Shown: one piece after another, positions 1 through 11,221 of the stretch
How the letters are laid out: the number at the start of each line of letters is the position of its first letter
How positions within the stretch are numbered: position 1 is the stretch's first letter
Assembly: GCA_009746045.1 (NCBI GenBank)
Contig: RPFO01000080.1
Coordinates: forward strand, 5,593,205 to 5,657,204
DNA: 64,000 nucleotides
Direction: 5' to 3'
Source of the DNA: Mesostigma viride
Lineage: Eukaryota > Streptophyta > Mesostigmatophyceae > Mesostigmatales > Mesostigmataceae
The notes under the pieces: model-generated
Told to the model about the DNA's origin: nothing
What the model saw: the letters and a program-made list of their open reading frames with translations, nothing else
The model's database searches: none
Program-made: the position numbers and the translations under genes

Positions 1-500
1 ACAGTCGCCTTGTGGGAGGGAGCGTGTGCTATGGCCTATTTGGGATTTATGTCCATTAATTAGTAGGTGCCAAGTGAGGGATTTGATCATGCCTAGACTG
101 ACCTTAATAAGTTTAGGTCCAAAACCAAGCCCGTGTAGTATAGCCTCGAGGTATTTCCAGCATATGCGGTCGAATGCTTTTTCAAAATCCCAAAATAAAA
201 TAAGACCTATAATATTGTTGCGCCATGCGTCATCAACAATGTCCATGATCATGGTGATGCTGTCGCTGATGTGTAGGTTGGACCTGAATCCAACTTGTTC
301 CGGGCCGATCAGATTATCTAGTACACTATAGAAACGGCGTTGCAAGAGTTTGCTGGCTAGTTTGTAAGGGACTGTGAGCATGCGAATGGGTCTATAATTT
401 TTCCAACTTGTTTTATCCCCTTTTTTGTGTAAGAGGATGAGGATTGTTTCCGACCACTGGCCCACAACAGTTTCGGTGTTGTTGTGGCTCCGGCGACATT
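1..500 (-). pseudogene. LINE (L1-like) reverse transcriptase fragment
   Basis: On the minus strand an open frame runs from about 500 to the window edge without a stop and reads as the N-terminal half of a non-LTR reverse transcriptase. Visible motifs in order are LLHKKGD, NYRPI, GPEQVGFRS, the catalytic LFWDFEKAFD block (first catalytic aspartate) and LPQGD, which is the usual LINE order. A stop lies just upstream near 500, so the 5' part is lost. The 3' part, including the YxDD box, would lie beyond the window. It is probably a 5'-truncated or decayed copy. Family assignment is firm; clade is not. Confidence 0.85.
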
Positions 501-1852
501 ATTTAGTAGGTATTTAGTACAAGAACGGGGGCTTCGCCCCCGGGCCCCCGGTAGTAACCTATATTGTGCCTCTCCGGCGTTTGTGGCCGGTCTCCGGCCG
601 GACACGTCACCTTCTCTACTACAACCGTCTACGGAACATGTGCGCATTTAGGGCCCACTGAACGCGAGCAAATATTCCAGTCCGGGCGACCAACTTGAGT
701 GAAAATCTGTGAAAATCGTACGCTAGTTCCCGGCCAAACGGAGATTCTAGAGATATTTGCCCTTCCCATGGCGCTACGGAGATGTGCAACTGAGGTCTTT
801 ACCATTTGTAACCGTGGGTTTAACACCGCTTCTCAGCATTGTAACCGTCGACTGCGCCATGGATCTAGAAAGTAGAAACGTATCCGCGACGCTACCGCGA
901 CTTCAGTACTTTCCGTATACTTACATTGGAATATAAGAGAAGAATGGGTAACACAAAAAGTTTATGGAAAAAAAAAAAACACTCATGTAGGTAAAAAGGC
1001 TACACAAACACACATACACAAACAAACTAAAACAACACAAGGTCACAAGTACACTACAAGGTCACAAGTACACATTTTAAAAAAAGGGAAACAATTTCGC
1101 ACAATGATTATGCTTGTATGGAGTGGTAAAATGGGCTCCTTTTTAGCAAATTAGCGTGGGGCGGGGGCCGAAATTAATTATAAACTCAAAAGGTCACAAG
1201 TACACATAAAAAAGGGGGAAAATTTTGCACAATGATTTTGCTTGTACAGATCGCGGTAAAATTGGCTCATTTTCGGGTATATGGTATTTATGACTTAATG
1301 ATTGATTTTGATATGACGTGCCTTCATTAGTTAAAAAAGACACATATGCATGCCTCTATCAAGATATATCAAGGTATATGTTTGACCGCGAATTTGTATT
1401 GGCGTAACTGAAATGTCGCATCTTTGCTCACATATAGATGTCTTAGTTTGTTAATTAATTAGACTGTAAAGGTAGGCTCGATCTACCATGGACCATGGTC
1501 CGGATTCGGCTTCCGATTTCAGGCGTGCGCTGGTTGCCTCTCAACATCGTCACGGGGTTTGTCTCCTTGATAGTTGTCTCACATATTAGGGTACTCTTTG
1601 CTTTCATAAACAATGACATGCATGCTCGACCGGCTCCGTCCCCAAAATACTACGTGTGGGTAAGGAAAACGTACAAAAGACTTTGTAATTTGTAGTGCAA
1701 TAACCTCAAATGCTAAATACATGTACCATGCGCATACATACAGAAAACAATTAATTAATTAATTAATTAACACATACAAACAATGGCATTATGTGCATTA
1801 TAATGAATCAAGCATTATAAATGCATAAAATAAAACACAACCGTGTTTGCCT
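501..1852. other. Stretch without a recognisable gene
   Basis: I see no supported gene here. It holds a short GC-rich inverted motif near 540-560, an A-rich tract near 967, imperfect direct repeats (about 1041-1140 and 1192-1265, sharing GGTCACAAGTACAC and GCACAATGATT) and a (TTAA)n run at 1749-1770. Confidence 0.6.
1041..1265. repeat. Imperfect direct repeat pair
   Basis: Segments at about 1060-1140 and 1192-1265 share GGTCACAAGTACAC followed by an A-rich tract, GCACAATGATT and GCTTGTA. A further short copy of the first motif lies at 1041. They look like degenerate copies of one element of unknown type. Confidence 0.6.
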
Positions 1853-2689
1853 TTACTCTGCCTTTGGTACATAGGTATAATAGGAGACGGCGGCAGTGTC
1901 ATTGCCCCCCGCACCCAAGTGGGATGCTTGGAAAAAAAAGCGCCAGTGGCCTTGCGGGTATTCTTCTTTAGGGTATGATGCACCGGCATGCACATGGCAA
2001 GCATGGAACATGACCATTGCGCCTTTCCCAAATGTTACATTGGACTTCTTAACACCTTGACCCTCACGTATCGTCAAGCTGTTGATGGGGTCAGTGTGTC
2101 CAGTGGCTAGCAAACTGCCATCAAAAGAGATGTACTTTGCCTTAGGGTCACACGACAGCAAGAAAGAGTAAGTGGGATGCTCCTCAAGCTTATGGGCCAT
2201 GTCAGAGTGTGGGCACTGGGGATCACAACCAGGCTTGCTATATAATGCGTAGCAATTGTGGACGGCGTACTTCTCGCCCAGGACCTGGTCAACAACACCT
2301 TGCAAGGGTCTGCGGATAAAATCATAGCCCCCATCATCCAATGCTATTTTGTATGCCGTTCGGTCATTTGTCAAATCATCGGGCCCGTTCCTAAAAAGAT
2401 TCACCCCAGCCGACTCCTTGGCTTGGAGTTCTTTCCCGACCTCCTGAAGCAGATTAACAGTCGGTTTGTCAATGTATTTATAACCCGCGATCTTAACATA
2501 TCCCAGATCCCTGACTGATTGTAGTAAGGCCTTCCGAGTAGGGTTGGTCTCGGACTGAATGACCTTATCCAGAAAAAAACAAATACGGTCAGGAACAGGA
2601 ATTGATTTCACCATGTTGGCCTCCTGCTTTCTTTCAGCATGTCTCTCTTCACTTTCGTTTTCCCGATGCTTATTCACAATCCCCCTCAT
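1853..2689 (-). CDS. 2-oxoglutarate/Fe(II) dioxygenase-like protein
   Basis: This 278-residue ORF starts with a true ATG at 2689. The C-terminal two thirds carry the facial-triad pattern of 2OG-Fe(II) oxygenases: HSD at residues 161-163, then HACHVHAG at 229-236 (likely distal His 234), then Arg 250 in a WRFFF stretch, where the 2OG-binding arginine normally sits. The N-terminal 25 residues are highly charged. Function and substrate cannot be read from sequence; the phytanoyl-CoA dioxygenase-like superfamily is the nearest general class I can suggest. The start overlaps the stop of an upstream ORF (ATGA), so the true N-terminus may be longer through a frameshift or intron. Nothing nearby suggests a pathway. 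Confidence 0.6.
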   Translation of the reverse strand: MRGIVNKHRENESEERHAERKQEANMVKSIPVPDRICFFLDKVIQSETNPTRKALLQSVRDLGYVKIAGYKYIDKPTVNLLQEVGKELQAKESAGVNLFRNGPDDLTNDRTAYKIALDDGGYDFIRRPLQGVVDQVLGEKYAVHNCYALYSKPGCDPQCPHSDMAHKLEEHPTYSFLLSCDPKAKYISFDGSLLATGHTDPINSLTIREGQGVKKSNVTFGKGAMVMFHACHVHAGASYPKEEYPQGHWRFFFQASHLGAGGNDTAAVSYYTYVPKAE

Positions 2690-2874
2690 GCATGTGCAAG
2701 CTTCTCATTTTCGTCCATTGAATCTATTTTGTTTGTATGACTGTCTTTTGCCTGCTTATTCCTTTTCCCCCTATACTCCAACCACTTTGTGAATTCTGCC
2801 TGGTCAGAAGAGTGCCTCAAGGCAGCCATCCTAGCTGAATGGCTCAGCTTCGGTTGGGTTGACATTCCAGCCAT
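2686..2874 (-). CDS. Charged upstream ORF, possible N-terminal part of the dioxygenase-like protein
   Basis: A 62-codon frame from an ATG at 2874 (MAGMSTQPK...) ends in a TGA that overlaps the ATG of the 2OG-like ORF as ATGA. Both sides of the overlap code for charged, lysine- and glutamate-rich residues, so the two may be one protein broken by a one-base error or a short intron. It has no recognisable domain. Confidence 0.3.
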   Translation of the reverse strand: MAGMSTQPKLSHSARMAALRHSSDQAEFTKWLEYRGKRNKQAKDSHTNKIDSMDENEKLAHA

Positions 2875-3011
2875 GAGTCGAAAATATAAAGAACAGATGC
2901 AAAAGACGGGGGTAATAGAACGTTCCGGTAGCGGGTAGCCGTCGCAGTTGCGTTGCCAATGCACGAGCCGCATACACAAGCGTCTTGTCTATAAAACCCT
3001 CGCGTTTCGCG

Positions 3012-3418
3012 GCCTCGGCCACCTTTTTTGGACACGTTAGAGAAAACGGTTGCGGCTCTCTGGGCTTCAGATACTTGGATATTTTGTTACGTTCGTCTCG
3101 AGAGTAGATTTCTGATGGTAGGTTCCGCACGCAAGTGGTAACGCCTCTCGAGTAGAGACTAATAGATGGTCGATCTTCGCTGCCTTGTTACTGGTCGATC
3201 TTCGCTGCCTCGGACACCTTTTTTGGACACGTTGGGGAAAACGGTTGCAGCTCTCTGAGCATCAGATACTTGGAATTTTTGTTACGTTCGTATCGAAGTA
3301 GTCGATTTCCTGATGCAGTTGTAACCCACGCCTCTCGGGTAAGGAACCAATAGATGATCGGTTTGAAACTGACCACGGGCTGTTACTGGTCGATACACGT
3401 GGTGTTGCTCATCCCTGA
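3012..3418. repeat. Old LTR-like repeat fragments flanking the chromovirus
   Basis: Positions 3012-3116 and 3211-3320 are diverged direct copies (shared CACCTTTTTTGGACACGTT and CAGATACTTGGA). Positions 3345-3410 match sequences at about 19536-19590 and 19681-19750 (shared GGTTTGAAACTGACCACGGG). The chromovirus therefore inserted into an older repeat, whose halves lie on both sides of it. Confidence 0.65.
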
Positions 3419-3962
3419 TGTTACGCCGCGGGTATCTACCACTACCTCTACCTCTAGCTGGCCTGATGCTACCTAAACTAGTCAAGCCTCCTCTAGTCAA
3501 ACCTCTAGCGAAAGACGAACGAGACGATCCAGATCTCAATGCATTAACGTAAGTGTTGCTATAATACGCCATAAGCCATTTACACAACCCGTTTATTCCA
3601 GGAATAGAGGAAGGAAACACAACTACACTGCCGTGACCCAAGCCTATATGTGTCAATTCATTTAACACACGCCGAGTGCACACACGAGGGGTAGAACGTG
3701 CATAAATGGTCACCAACGGTCCAACACGCTCGGGCCGACATGGCCCTCGCCTACAGATGCACGCTGGTCCACTACATCCTACCAAAGGATAAGGACCACT
3801 AGTAAAGTACGCGGCGTGGCGCCCCAAAGGCACCCAATGTACCACGGTACTGTTACGAGGACAATATTGTCCCGGTAGGAGCTACACGTAAACCTAGGGA
3901 CAACCGAGGCAAAAGACCTAATTTACGTCCGTAACTACAACGAATTGTTACGCGACGTAACA
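3419..3962 (-). repeat. 3' LTR of the chromovirus (544 bp)
   Basis: Begins TGTTACG and ends CGTAACA. The same sequence recurs as 13617-13845 joined to 19143-19457. It is flanked on the left by the target duplication CCTGA at 3414-3418. Confidence 0.95.
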
Positions 3963-3972
3963 CCTCCCCCCC
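3963..3972 (-). promoter_or_regulatory. Polypurine tract of the chromovirus
   Basis: A minus-strand G-rich run directly precedes the 3' LTR, the expected place for plus-strand priming. Confidence 0.7.
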
Positions 3973-4329
3973 ACAAAGGTAGGGAGCCCTCTCCCTACGC
4001 ACAGGGAGGAAACAAAGGGTAGGAAACCTAATGCACCCAGCACACACCAACACAATCGGCAGGCCATCCAAGATACAAAGCACCAATAGTTCACACGGTC
4101 TCCACCACCACGCCGGGAGGTGTAGGGTTAGCCAGCACCAAGCCTGGTGGTAGGTTCCCCTAACTGCCTGGAACAAAGTCCTTGCCGGGGGGAACGGCAC
4201 TGGGCAGGACACACAGAGTAAACAAATCAGTACCAAGGACCAAGAACGACCAGTCAACTGGCCAGAACGTGAGGGCGACTCTATATACCGGAGGGACAAC
4301 ACCCTCAGGTCGGGCCTAAGGCCCTCTAT

Positions 4330-6650
4330 CTAATGGCCATCCGTCTGGTAGGTACCACGGGAGGCCAGCAGGACATCCAGGTACGCCTGGTAGTGAGACA
4401 CATCCTCAGCATTGTCGTGCCTATCTACAGTGAGGAAAACATCGGCCCACACGCCGTCAGGAAAAAGACCCAGGAAGGCCCAGTAATACCTATGCTGCGT
4501 AAGAACGACCTGGCCCCGGGCCCAGTCCAGGAAACCACAGGCAAAGAGGCGTAGGAAAGGCTCTACCGCGATCAGGCAGAGAGCCCGCAGGAGCAGGCGA
4601 TGGTACCGGATCCGAGGGCGCATACCCGTCGGGAAAAACAGATCTACCAGGGGCTCCACGTTGGACGGCCACAACCGGATATGCCGAATCTCACGGGAGC
4701 GCCACCGACGGGCACACTGTCGCGACCCGAACGTCTCGAGGTAGTCGCTAGCCCGGGGAGGAGGATGACCCCGAGAGTCCAAACCCTGGCCCGGGATGGG
4801 CGCTGGACGACGGGCATCCCACTCTAGGATGGGCTGAAGGACCGTGCTGTACGTGGCACCCGGCACCGCAGGAAACTCTACCGTAAGGGCATCTGAGGCC
4901 ATAATGCCCAGAGGCGGAGGGTAAGCCCACTGGAACCCGCCGTAGGTGTCCAAGTCATTGTGGCGCCTAGCCCAGCGATACAGGACGCGCCGAACCAGGA
5001 TCTCACCCTGGAACACCGGATCAGCTAAAATAACCATGTCGAAAGGAGGCCGATCAGTCTCAACTGGTAGGCCACGGTCCCGCGGCGCCCGACACACCTG
5101 GAGAAACCGTAGGACATGGGCGAAATGGCAAGCTCGGCGGAGGCGCGCGGCAGGTCACACTGGCGGCAGGCGAGCGCAGACATACCATACCCAAAGACAG
5201 GCGTGTCGCGCGACTCCGGAGTCGCATGCACCACAGAAGGGGCCCGATCCCGATCGCCCTCTGACAACTCCCGAAGGGAATCGGCAGCGCGGGTGGCGCG
5301 CGGGTCAGAGCCACTGGACCGAACAACCGCAGCCAAAGACCGCGGGGCCGAAGGGACAGGGGCCGACGAAGGGGTAGGAACCGGCACAGACGCAGACGGC
5401 GCCGGTACAACAGGGGGCCGCGTCGGACCCGATGCCGCAGGGGGTCGCGACGGACCCGCCTCCGCAACTGGCGCGCCGGTCTCTGGGGGCGGAGCACCAC
5501 CAGGCCACATGTTGAAAATAGGGCCCGTGGGGACAGGCAATCCGGCATACGACTGGTTACCGTCCAAGCTCCAGTCAGGCACCGGGATCCTCTGCGGAGG
5601 ACCGCCCTCCCAAAGCCTGGGAAGACCGCCCGGGTCGCTGAAGAAACCCCGCGAGGGCGGCGCTGACGTGGTGGGCGGCTCGGACGCGGCGGCGACGGGC
5701 GCGGCCGCTGGGACGGTGGACTCGCGCCGAGGCGCAGGTACGTCAGTAGCAGGCGCAGAGGTAGCCGAAGGCGTAGGAGCCGCAGCAACAGAGGGAGCCG
5801 CAGCCGCCGAGGGCTCGCGCGGCACAGACGGACCCGTAGACGCCGAGGCGACCGAAGGGGAAGGGGGCACAGCTGCGGCAGACACCCCACCTGGCGTGGC
5901 TGGAGCGTGCGCCTGGGCCGCCATGAAGGCCCCGAAGGCCGCCGTCAGGGACTGGATCTGCGCCTGCATCGCAGAAACTGTCGCCGAAGAGGATCAGGCT
6001 CACGACCAGAGCCCAAAGGGGTAGGCTCCACCGATGCGCACAGGACCGACCTCGGTGAAGACGGGACAGGGGAAGGCGCCGACACTGAAGAGGAGGACGC
6101 CGCAGGGGAGGCCGAATACTCAGGAGAATACTGTGCCTCTACCGGCGCGTCCGTAGGAGTAGGGTCGCCCAATCCTACGCCCGCTGTCTGGTCTGCTATC
6201 TCCATGAACTCTACTGCCCGTAGAAGGTCGCAGGGGTTCTCATCTATTTCCGCATCACCCTCGGCCGGAAGCCAGGGGAACACATCCCGTAGGCAGGAGC
6301 GGCCCACAGGGGTAGAAAGGTAGGAAAACACCCTGGGGCACTGGAGAACCGCAGCTATCTGTCCCAGGCTGGACAGCTGGAGCCACATTCTAGCAAACAG
6401 TGGCCGGCATCGTCGAACCCGTGCAAAACAAGCTGGTGCGGTTCAGCAGGGGAGGGACCGTACCACGTGACCCCGAAGAGAGCCGCCCTGACTAAACCCG
6501 CATGCTGGGCCTGGAGGGCCGGATGCACGACGCCACCCGGAAACTGGACCGTGACACCCAACGGCCCGGAAGGGCCTCGAAGTACAGCTCAGGGTCCGGT
6601 AGGGGCAGGGACGGCAGCGGGCTCTCAGCCGGAGGGGTAGGCTCTGACAT
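4330..6650 (-). pseudogene. Extra ORF of the chromovirus downstream of pol, unknown function
   Basis: About 770 codons lie between the end of pol (6727) and the 3' LTR, in several frames joined by single-base shifts: an ATG at 6650, then open frames near 6355-6561, 5945-6388, 5025-5969 and 4330-5097. The first part is proline-rich. A middle part is alanine/proline/serine-rich and starts with a short helical-looking segment (QIQSLTAAFGAFMAA). The last 250 residues are hydrophobic and charged in a globular-looking pattern with no family I recognise. It sits where envelope genes sit in errantiviruses, but I see no signal peptide or membrane anchor. The uniform strand and codon usage argue for a real gene. 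Frameshifts may be sequencing indels. Confidence 0.55.
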
Positions 6651-6726
6651 GACGGCTGCGGAGGGGAGGGGACAACCAACCACCCGTCGACAGCAGACAT
6701 AACATAAGAGAGGAGAAGGCCTACAA

Positions 6727-7060
6727 CTAGAGCTTGTGCAGGGTTTTATATTCCTGCAGCAGGCGACTACACCCATCTAGCTCACTCTCCGTATACCAGA
6801 CCTTATCTACTTCACTACGAGCATACATCCACTTCACTTTATACTGACGCTGGGTACCGCGGCCCTTTTTGATATCTCTATGGGCCACGATGCTTTCTAC
6901 TTCGTCTTCTACTTCCCCAGTGTCAGGGTTATGCTCTAAAGGGGCAGGCGCTAGCTCTCTACCAGCGAACGTACTAGGGTGGTACAGTTTCAGCTGGCTC
7001 CTATGGAAGGTGTTTGAATGTGTCTGCCAAGAGGTAGGGATATCGACTTTATATAGAAAT
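6727..7060 (-). pseudogene. Integrase C-terminal tail with chromodomain
   Basis: This frame has no start codon of its own. It continues integrase after a one-base shift near 7059 and ends at TAG 6727-6729. It reads through FHRSQLKLYHPS, the conserved tail after the GPF/Y module, and then a chromodomain at about 6730-6903: EVESIVAHR, QYKVKW, VWYTESEL, and LLQEYKTL at the end. The aromatic and tryptophan positions (Y in QYKVKW, W in VWYTE) match the family. Chromodomains of chromoviral integrases bind histone marks and direct insertion to particular chromatin. Confidence 0.88.
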
Positions 7061-7337
7061 TTCCTACTCTAGACAAAACATGGAAGGGTCCTAAGAAGGC
7101 GGGCCTAAGTTTGACCTTAAGTTCTGCTTCAAACTTATGAGCAAAACGGCCAACACGGGGGCCTTCTACTAATACTAGATCTCCTATTTCTATCTCAGGT
7201 GCTCTTCTATCTAAGGAGGCACGCAACCTAGCAAGGTACTTAGACTGAGCTTTTTGGTACCCTGAGATCGCGTGGTCATGAGCAGTTTTCATTCTATCTA
7301 GTAAGGACTGTACACCTTCTACAGTATCTCGGGACAC
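6990..7337 (-). pseudogene. Integrase GPF/Y module region
   Basis: This frame carries the region after the integrase core: a helical segment (SLLDRMKTAHDHAISGY), then GDLVLVEG and KLRPAFLGPFHVLSRVGNFYIK, which is the GPF/Y-type module of Ty3/gypsy integrases. It is linked upstream by a one-base shift near 7395 and downstream by another near 7059. Both shifts sit next to short homopolymers. Confidence 0.82.
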
Positions 7338-7363
7338 ATCATCCTTGTCCCGTAGAGGACTAG

Positions 7364-8914
7364 CTAAGAGAGAGGTAGGGGTAAGGGCTGTCTACCAGTA
7401 TCTAGGAAGAAGGGCGTATATCCATGCGCAGCCTGGGGGCAATTGTTGAGGGAGAATTCTACTAAACATAAATAATCCTCCCAATCACTTCCCGAGCCAT
7501 TCACATAGTGCCTAAGCGCTTCTTCCACTACCCTATTAAGACGCTCTACTAAATGAGAGGAGGAGGAGTGGTAGGCAGTACCGTAGGTAACCTTGGTACC
7601 GATGGCAGCGAAAAACTGCTGCCAAAAATCTGAGGTAAATAACTTATCCTTATCACTAATAAACTGCCTACTCAAACCATGATATCTGTATACATTATTG
7701 AGGTATAGGCGTGCGCAATCACGTGCTGTGAGTTCTAAAGGACACGGCACGAGATGGCACATACGAGTAAAACGATCTATGAACACAAGGATCTGGGCAT
7801 TGCCCCTATCATTCTTTCTAAAAGGTCCTACAAAATCCATCATGATAGAATCCCACGGCATGATGGGGTCAGGCAAGGTCCTAGGTTCTGCTATCTGTCC
7901 TACGTTATTGGGTTTCATCTCCTGGCAAGATTGACAAGTTCTAACATACTCATCTACATCCTTATAAAGGGAAGGCCAGTAATAAGAGCGGGCTACTAGG
8001 TCCCGTACCCGTTTACCACCCTGATGAGCAGCTAAGTCATGCAACTCAAAGAGCAAGGAGGAGCGACAGATAGGAGGGACATACAGGCGCCATTGAGGGG
8101 GAGAATCTGCTATCTGCACATATAAAAACCCACCTACAAATTTACAAGGGTGCTTGCCTAATTGTTGGGGATGTGCAGCAATGGCAGCTAATGCTTCCGG
8201 CTCAGTGGCCGTAAATCTACTAATAAGGCGTTCAAGATCAGAGGTAGGCATCGCTACAGAGGTATCCAGAACAGGTTTAAAGAGATCTCCTACCGCCTTG
8301 CCAAAGAGAAGGGGAGGTCCTAGAGGGACTACGTTTTCATAAGACTTTCCTGACCTAGTCGCTATATGGCTAAGCGGTATAGAAATTTTATTTTTCCCCT
8401 CCCCCCCCACCGAGGCCACGGGAAGGGCCTCACACGGGAGAGAGAGTCCTACGTGAGAAAGGAGATCAGGCATGCGAACAGCTGTATGAAAGAGGTAGGC
8501 ATAGGATTCATCATCAGGTAGTTCACCATAAGGGGTTACACCCATAGTAGTAGGAACTAGAGTAGTATTGAGAACATCAAGGTCCTCGAAAAAGGAATAG
8601 TCTGCACGACGAGAGAGTGCATCTGGTACTATGTTATCTACACCCTTGACATACTGAAGTTTAAAAGGGGAAAACTGTGCTAAAAATTCCATCCAGCGCG
8701 CTTGCCGAGGGGTAAGGTTGGGTTGGGAGAGAAGATGGGTAAGGGGACGGTGATCCGTTTGGATAACTAACCTATAAGGATCTAGCTCACAGGGTTCATT
8801 CAGGCAGACATCAAATTGAGCACCTTTAAGAAAGTGCTGCCACGCGTGGCAACAATACACCACCGCTAAGAGTTCCTGCTGGTGTACGGGATAGTTACGC
8901 TCCGCAGGGAGCAT
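7364..8914 (-). pseudogene. Ty3/gypsy RNase H and integrase
   Basis: A 516-residue frame. Its first ~110 residues are RNase H (YPVHQQELLAVV, IQTDHRPL, DNIVPDALSRR). Then comes the HHCC zinc finger (HDLAAHQGGKRVRDL, CQSCQ) and the DDE core: MMDFVGPF, ISDKDKLF and VERLNRVVEEAL. The usual DRG and STAYHPQTDGQ blocks are replaced by DKD and GTAYHSSSSHLV, unusual but with catalytic D, D and E kept. Canonical chromoviral order. Confidence 0.92.
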
Positions 8915-9200
8915 TGTCCTAGAGATATACTCAATTGGCTGTAAGCCCTGACCCTGATCCTGGAGAAGGACGCCCCTATAGCTACCTTACTAGCATCTGT
9001 AGCTACAACAAAGGGTTTAGTAGTATCCGGTAGGATGAGTACAGGAGGGGAAAGGAGTAGGGATTTTAGACACTGAAAAGCCGACTGACATTCACTACTC
9101 CAAACAAAGGGGATATCCTTCTTTAATAAATGATTAATAGGGGCTGCTATAGTTGCGAAACGCGGGATAAAACGCCTATAGTAAGAAGCAATTCCTAGAA
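8915..9200 (-). pseudogene. Reverse transcriptase connection and RNase H start (frame-shifted)
   Basis: A frame with no start of its own links the RT ORF to the RNase H ORF. It reads FLGIASYYRRFIPRFA, then PFVWSSECQSAF and FVVATDAS, the normal RT thumb/connection and the first RNase H aspartate. One-base shifts near 9200 and 8980 isolate it from both neighbours. Confidence 0.85.
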
Positions 9201-10679
9201 ACTACGTACACCTTTAACGTCGGTAGGAGTAGGCCATTCCTGAATTGACTTAGTTTTATCCGGGTCGGTAGCGACCCCGGCATCTGACAGAACGTGCCCT
9301 AAAAATGGGACACTCCTACCCGAACGAACTTTAGCACGGCGCGCCCACAAAGAATTTTCAGCCATTATTTCTAATACTTTCTTTAAATCACGTAGGTGCG
9401 TTTCAAAATCAGGAGAGTAAATAAGAATATCATCTAAGTAAGCTTGAGCACAAGAACGGTCATGCTCAGATAAAGAAACAGAGGAGAAGGAAGGATCCTT
9501 TAAATCAGAGGACACCTGAGGAAGGTGAGAATTTCCCATAACAGGTCTAAGCACTTCATTCATTAACATTTGAAAAGAGGCAGGCGAGTTACAGAGTCCC
9601 ATAGCCGCTACTCTAAACTGGTAATGACCAAAAGGGGTAGCAAAGGCGGTTTTATGGCAATCCTCAGGAGCTATCCGCAACTGCCAAAAACCATCCGCAC
9701 AATCCAGTACTGTGAAACAAGTGGAACCTTTAACCTTATTAAATATATCATCAATACGAGGTAGAGGGTATTTAGACTTCACAGTAATATCATTCAACTT
9801 CCTATAATCAGTAACTAGGCGAAACTTGCCATTTGGCTTAGGAACTAACAGGACACCAGCTGAGTAGGGAGAGTTACTAGGCTCTATCAATCCTGCTTCT
9901 AATAGTGACACTAAAATCTGTTTTAGTTCCTTTAACTCGGTAGGGCCCATTCTATACATCGGAGAGTGCGTAGGAACTGCACCGTCCTTGATAACTACAC
10001 GGTGTAAAACAGAACGAGGAGGAGGATAAGAAGGAGTCTTTTCTTCAAAAACTTTTGAGGAATCTATCACAGCCATGTATCTTACTATTTCATTTTCAGT
10101 AAATCCCACTCCTATTGTATCCACTGTGTTTATATCTATATCCACACTATTATTAGTGATAGGTATCTCCTGTACTTCTAACTGAAGGAACATACATAAT
10201 AAATATCCATATTCCTTTAGTTCAGAACGCAACTCATCATTGGACATTAATACTTCAGGTATAGGTCTTACAGGAGGATCAACAGGTGTAGGAGGAGTAA
10301 TATCTACCAAGGATAAATTTTCCAATCTATAATGACGTTCCGGTACCCAGTAAGAGCTATCTGGAAACCAAATGACCATGGTATCATAATTAATAGTAAT
10401 CTTATTATCCTGGTGCCAATCTAATCCTAGTAATACATCAGCGGTAGTGATAGGGCCTATAGTGGCCGTCAGGTTGACAGTACGTCCTTGTATGACCAGG
10501 GGAAGGGACACCGTACCCGGGGAATGACTGGTGCGACCATCAGCATAATGAACAGTGACAGGTTTGGTGTGAGGGGTAGGGACTAGTCCTAAACGCCTAA
10601 CTAGGGCCTCGCTCACAAAGGAGCTAGCCGCACCGCTATCTACCAACACAGAGACATTCAAGAGTTCATCAGCATGCAA
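9195..10679 (-). pseudogene. Ty3/gypsy protease and reverse transcriptase
   Basis: 494 residues. Retropepsin: VLVDSGAASSFV near residue 10 and ADVLLGLDW near 100. Reverse transcriptase: GVLLVPKPNGKFRLVTDYR, FTVLDCADGFWQLR, FGHYQFRVAAMGL, AYLDDILIYS and FLGHVLS, the ordered gypsy RT blocks with all three catalytic aspartates. About 25 extra residues (HLPQVSSDLK...) sit just before YLDD, where most relatives have only a few. Upstream of the protease another one-base shift at about 10680 links to FITSVGAESSLPLR, typical of the region before retropepsin. Confidence 0.93.
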
Positions 10680-11221
10680 GAAGGGTCTACAACAGTGTGA
10701 GGGACGGTTAAACCACCATTCAAGAACATAAGAGGACGCACACGTAGTGGTAGGGAAGATTCAGCTCCTACAGAGGTTATAAAAACAGGCAGGCAAAAAT
10801 TTTTATCTGGGGTACTATCTAAGGACCTGTCCAGGTTACCCCCGGCTGACAGGCCTACTGTTCCCCCTCCCCCCCCAAATCCATAGGAACTAACCCCGAA
10901 GAAGACCCTGGCGAAAAAGCCACTGCTGGAGGGTCACGAGGGAGCGAAGAGGGTGCGGGAGCCTGATTATCATAGGGGAACCCTGGGGGTCCTGCCTGCA
11001 CAGCATTCAGCCTACTAGGGGTAGCTGAGGGAATGCGTCCTGAAGTAGGACGAATAGGAGCACGCTGAGGGGTACGAGGAGGGCGAGCGTCGGGATGAGG
11101 GGGAGCACCCGAAAGGAACTTGGGGCACTCACGTTTAAGATGACCTACTTCCTTACAATGATAGCATGTGATATGAGAGACATCAAGGCTGAAAGGTCAG
11201 TAACACAGATATCTAATTCTT
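10680..11221 (-). pseudogene. Gag C-terminus with CCHC zinc knuckle and Gag-Pol linker
   Basis: A CX2CX4HX4C zinc knuckle (C-YH-C-KEVG-H-LKRE-C) is encoded at 11125-11166. It binds genomic RNA during packaging. The rest is proline-rich linker leading into the protease. A one-base shift separates it from the Gag core at 11222. Confidence 0.8.

Noticed and set aside
5116-6024. 302-codon plus-strand ORF
   Set aside because: Antisense shadow of the GC-rich, proline-rich chromovirus ORF on the minus strand.
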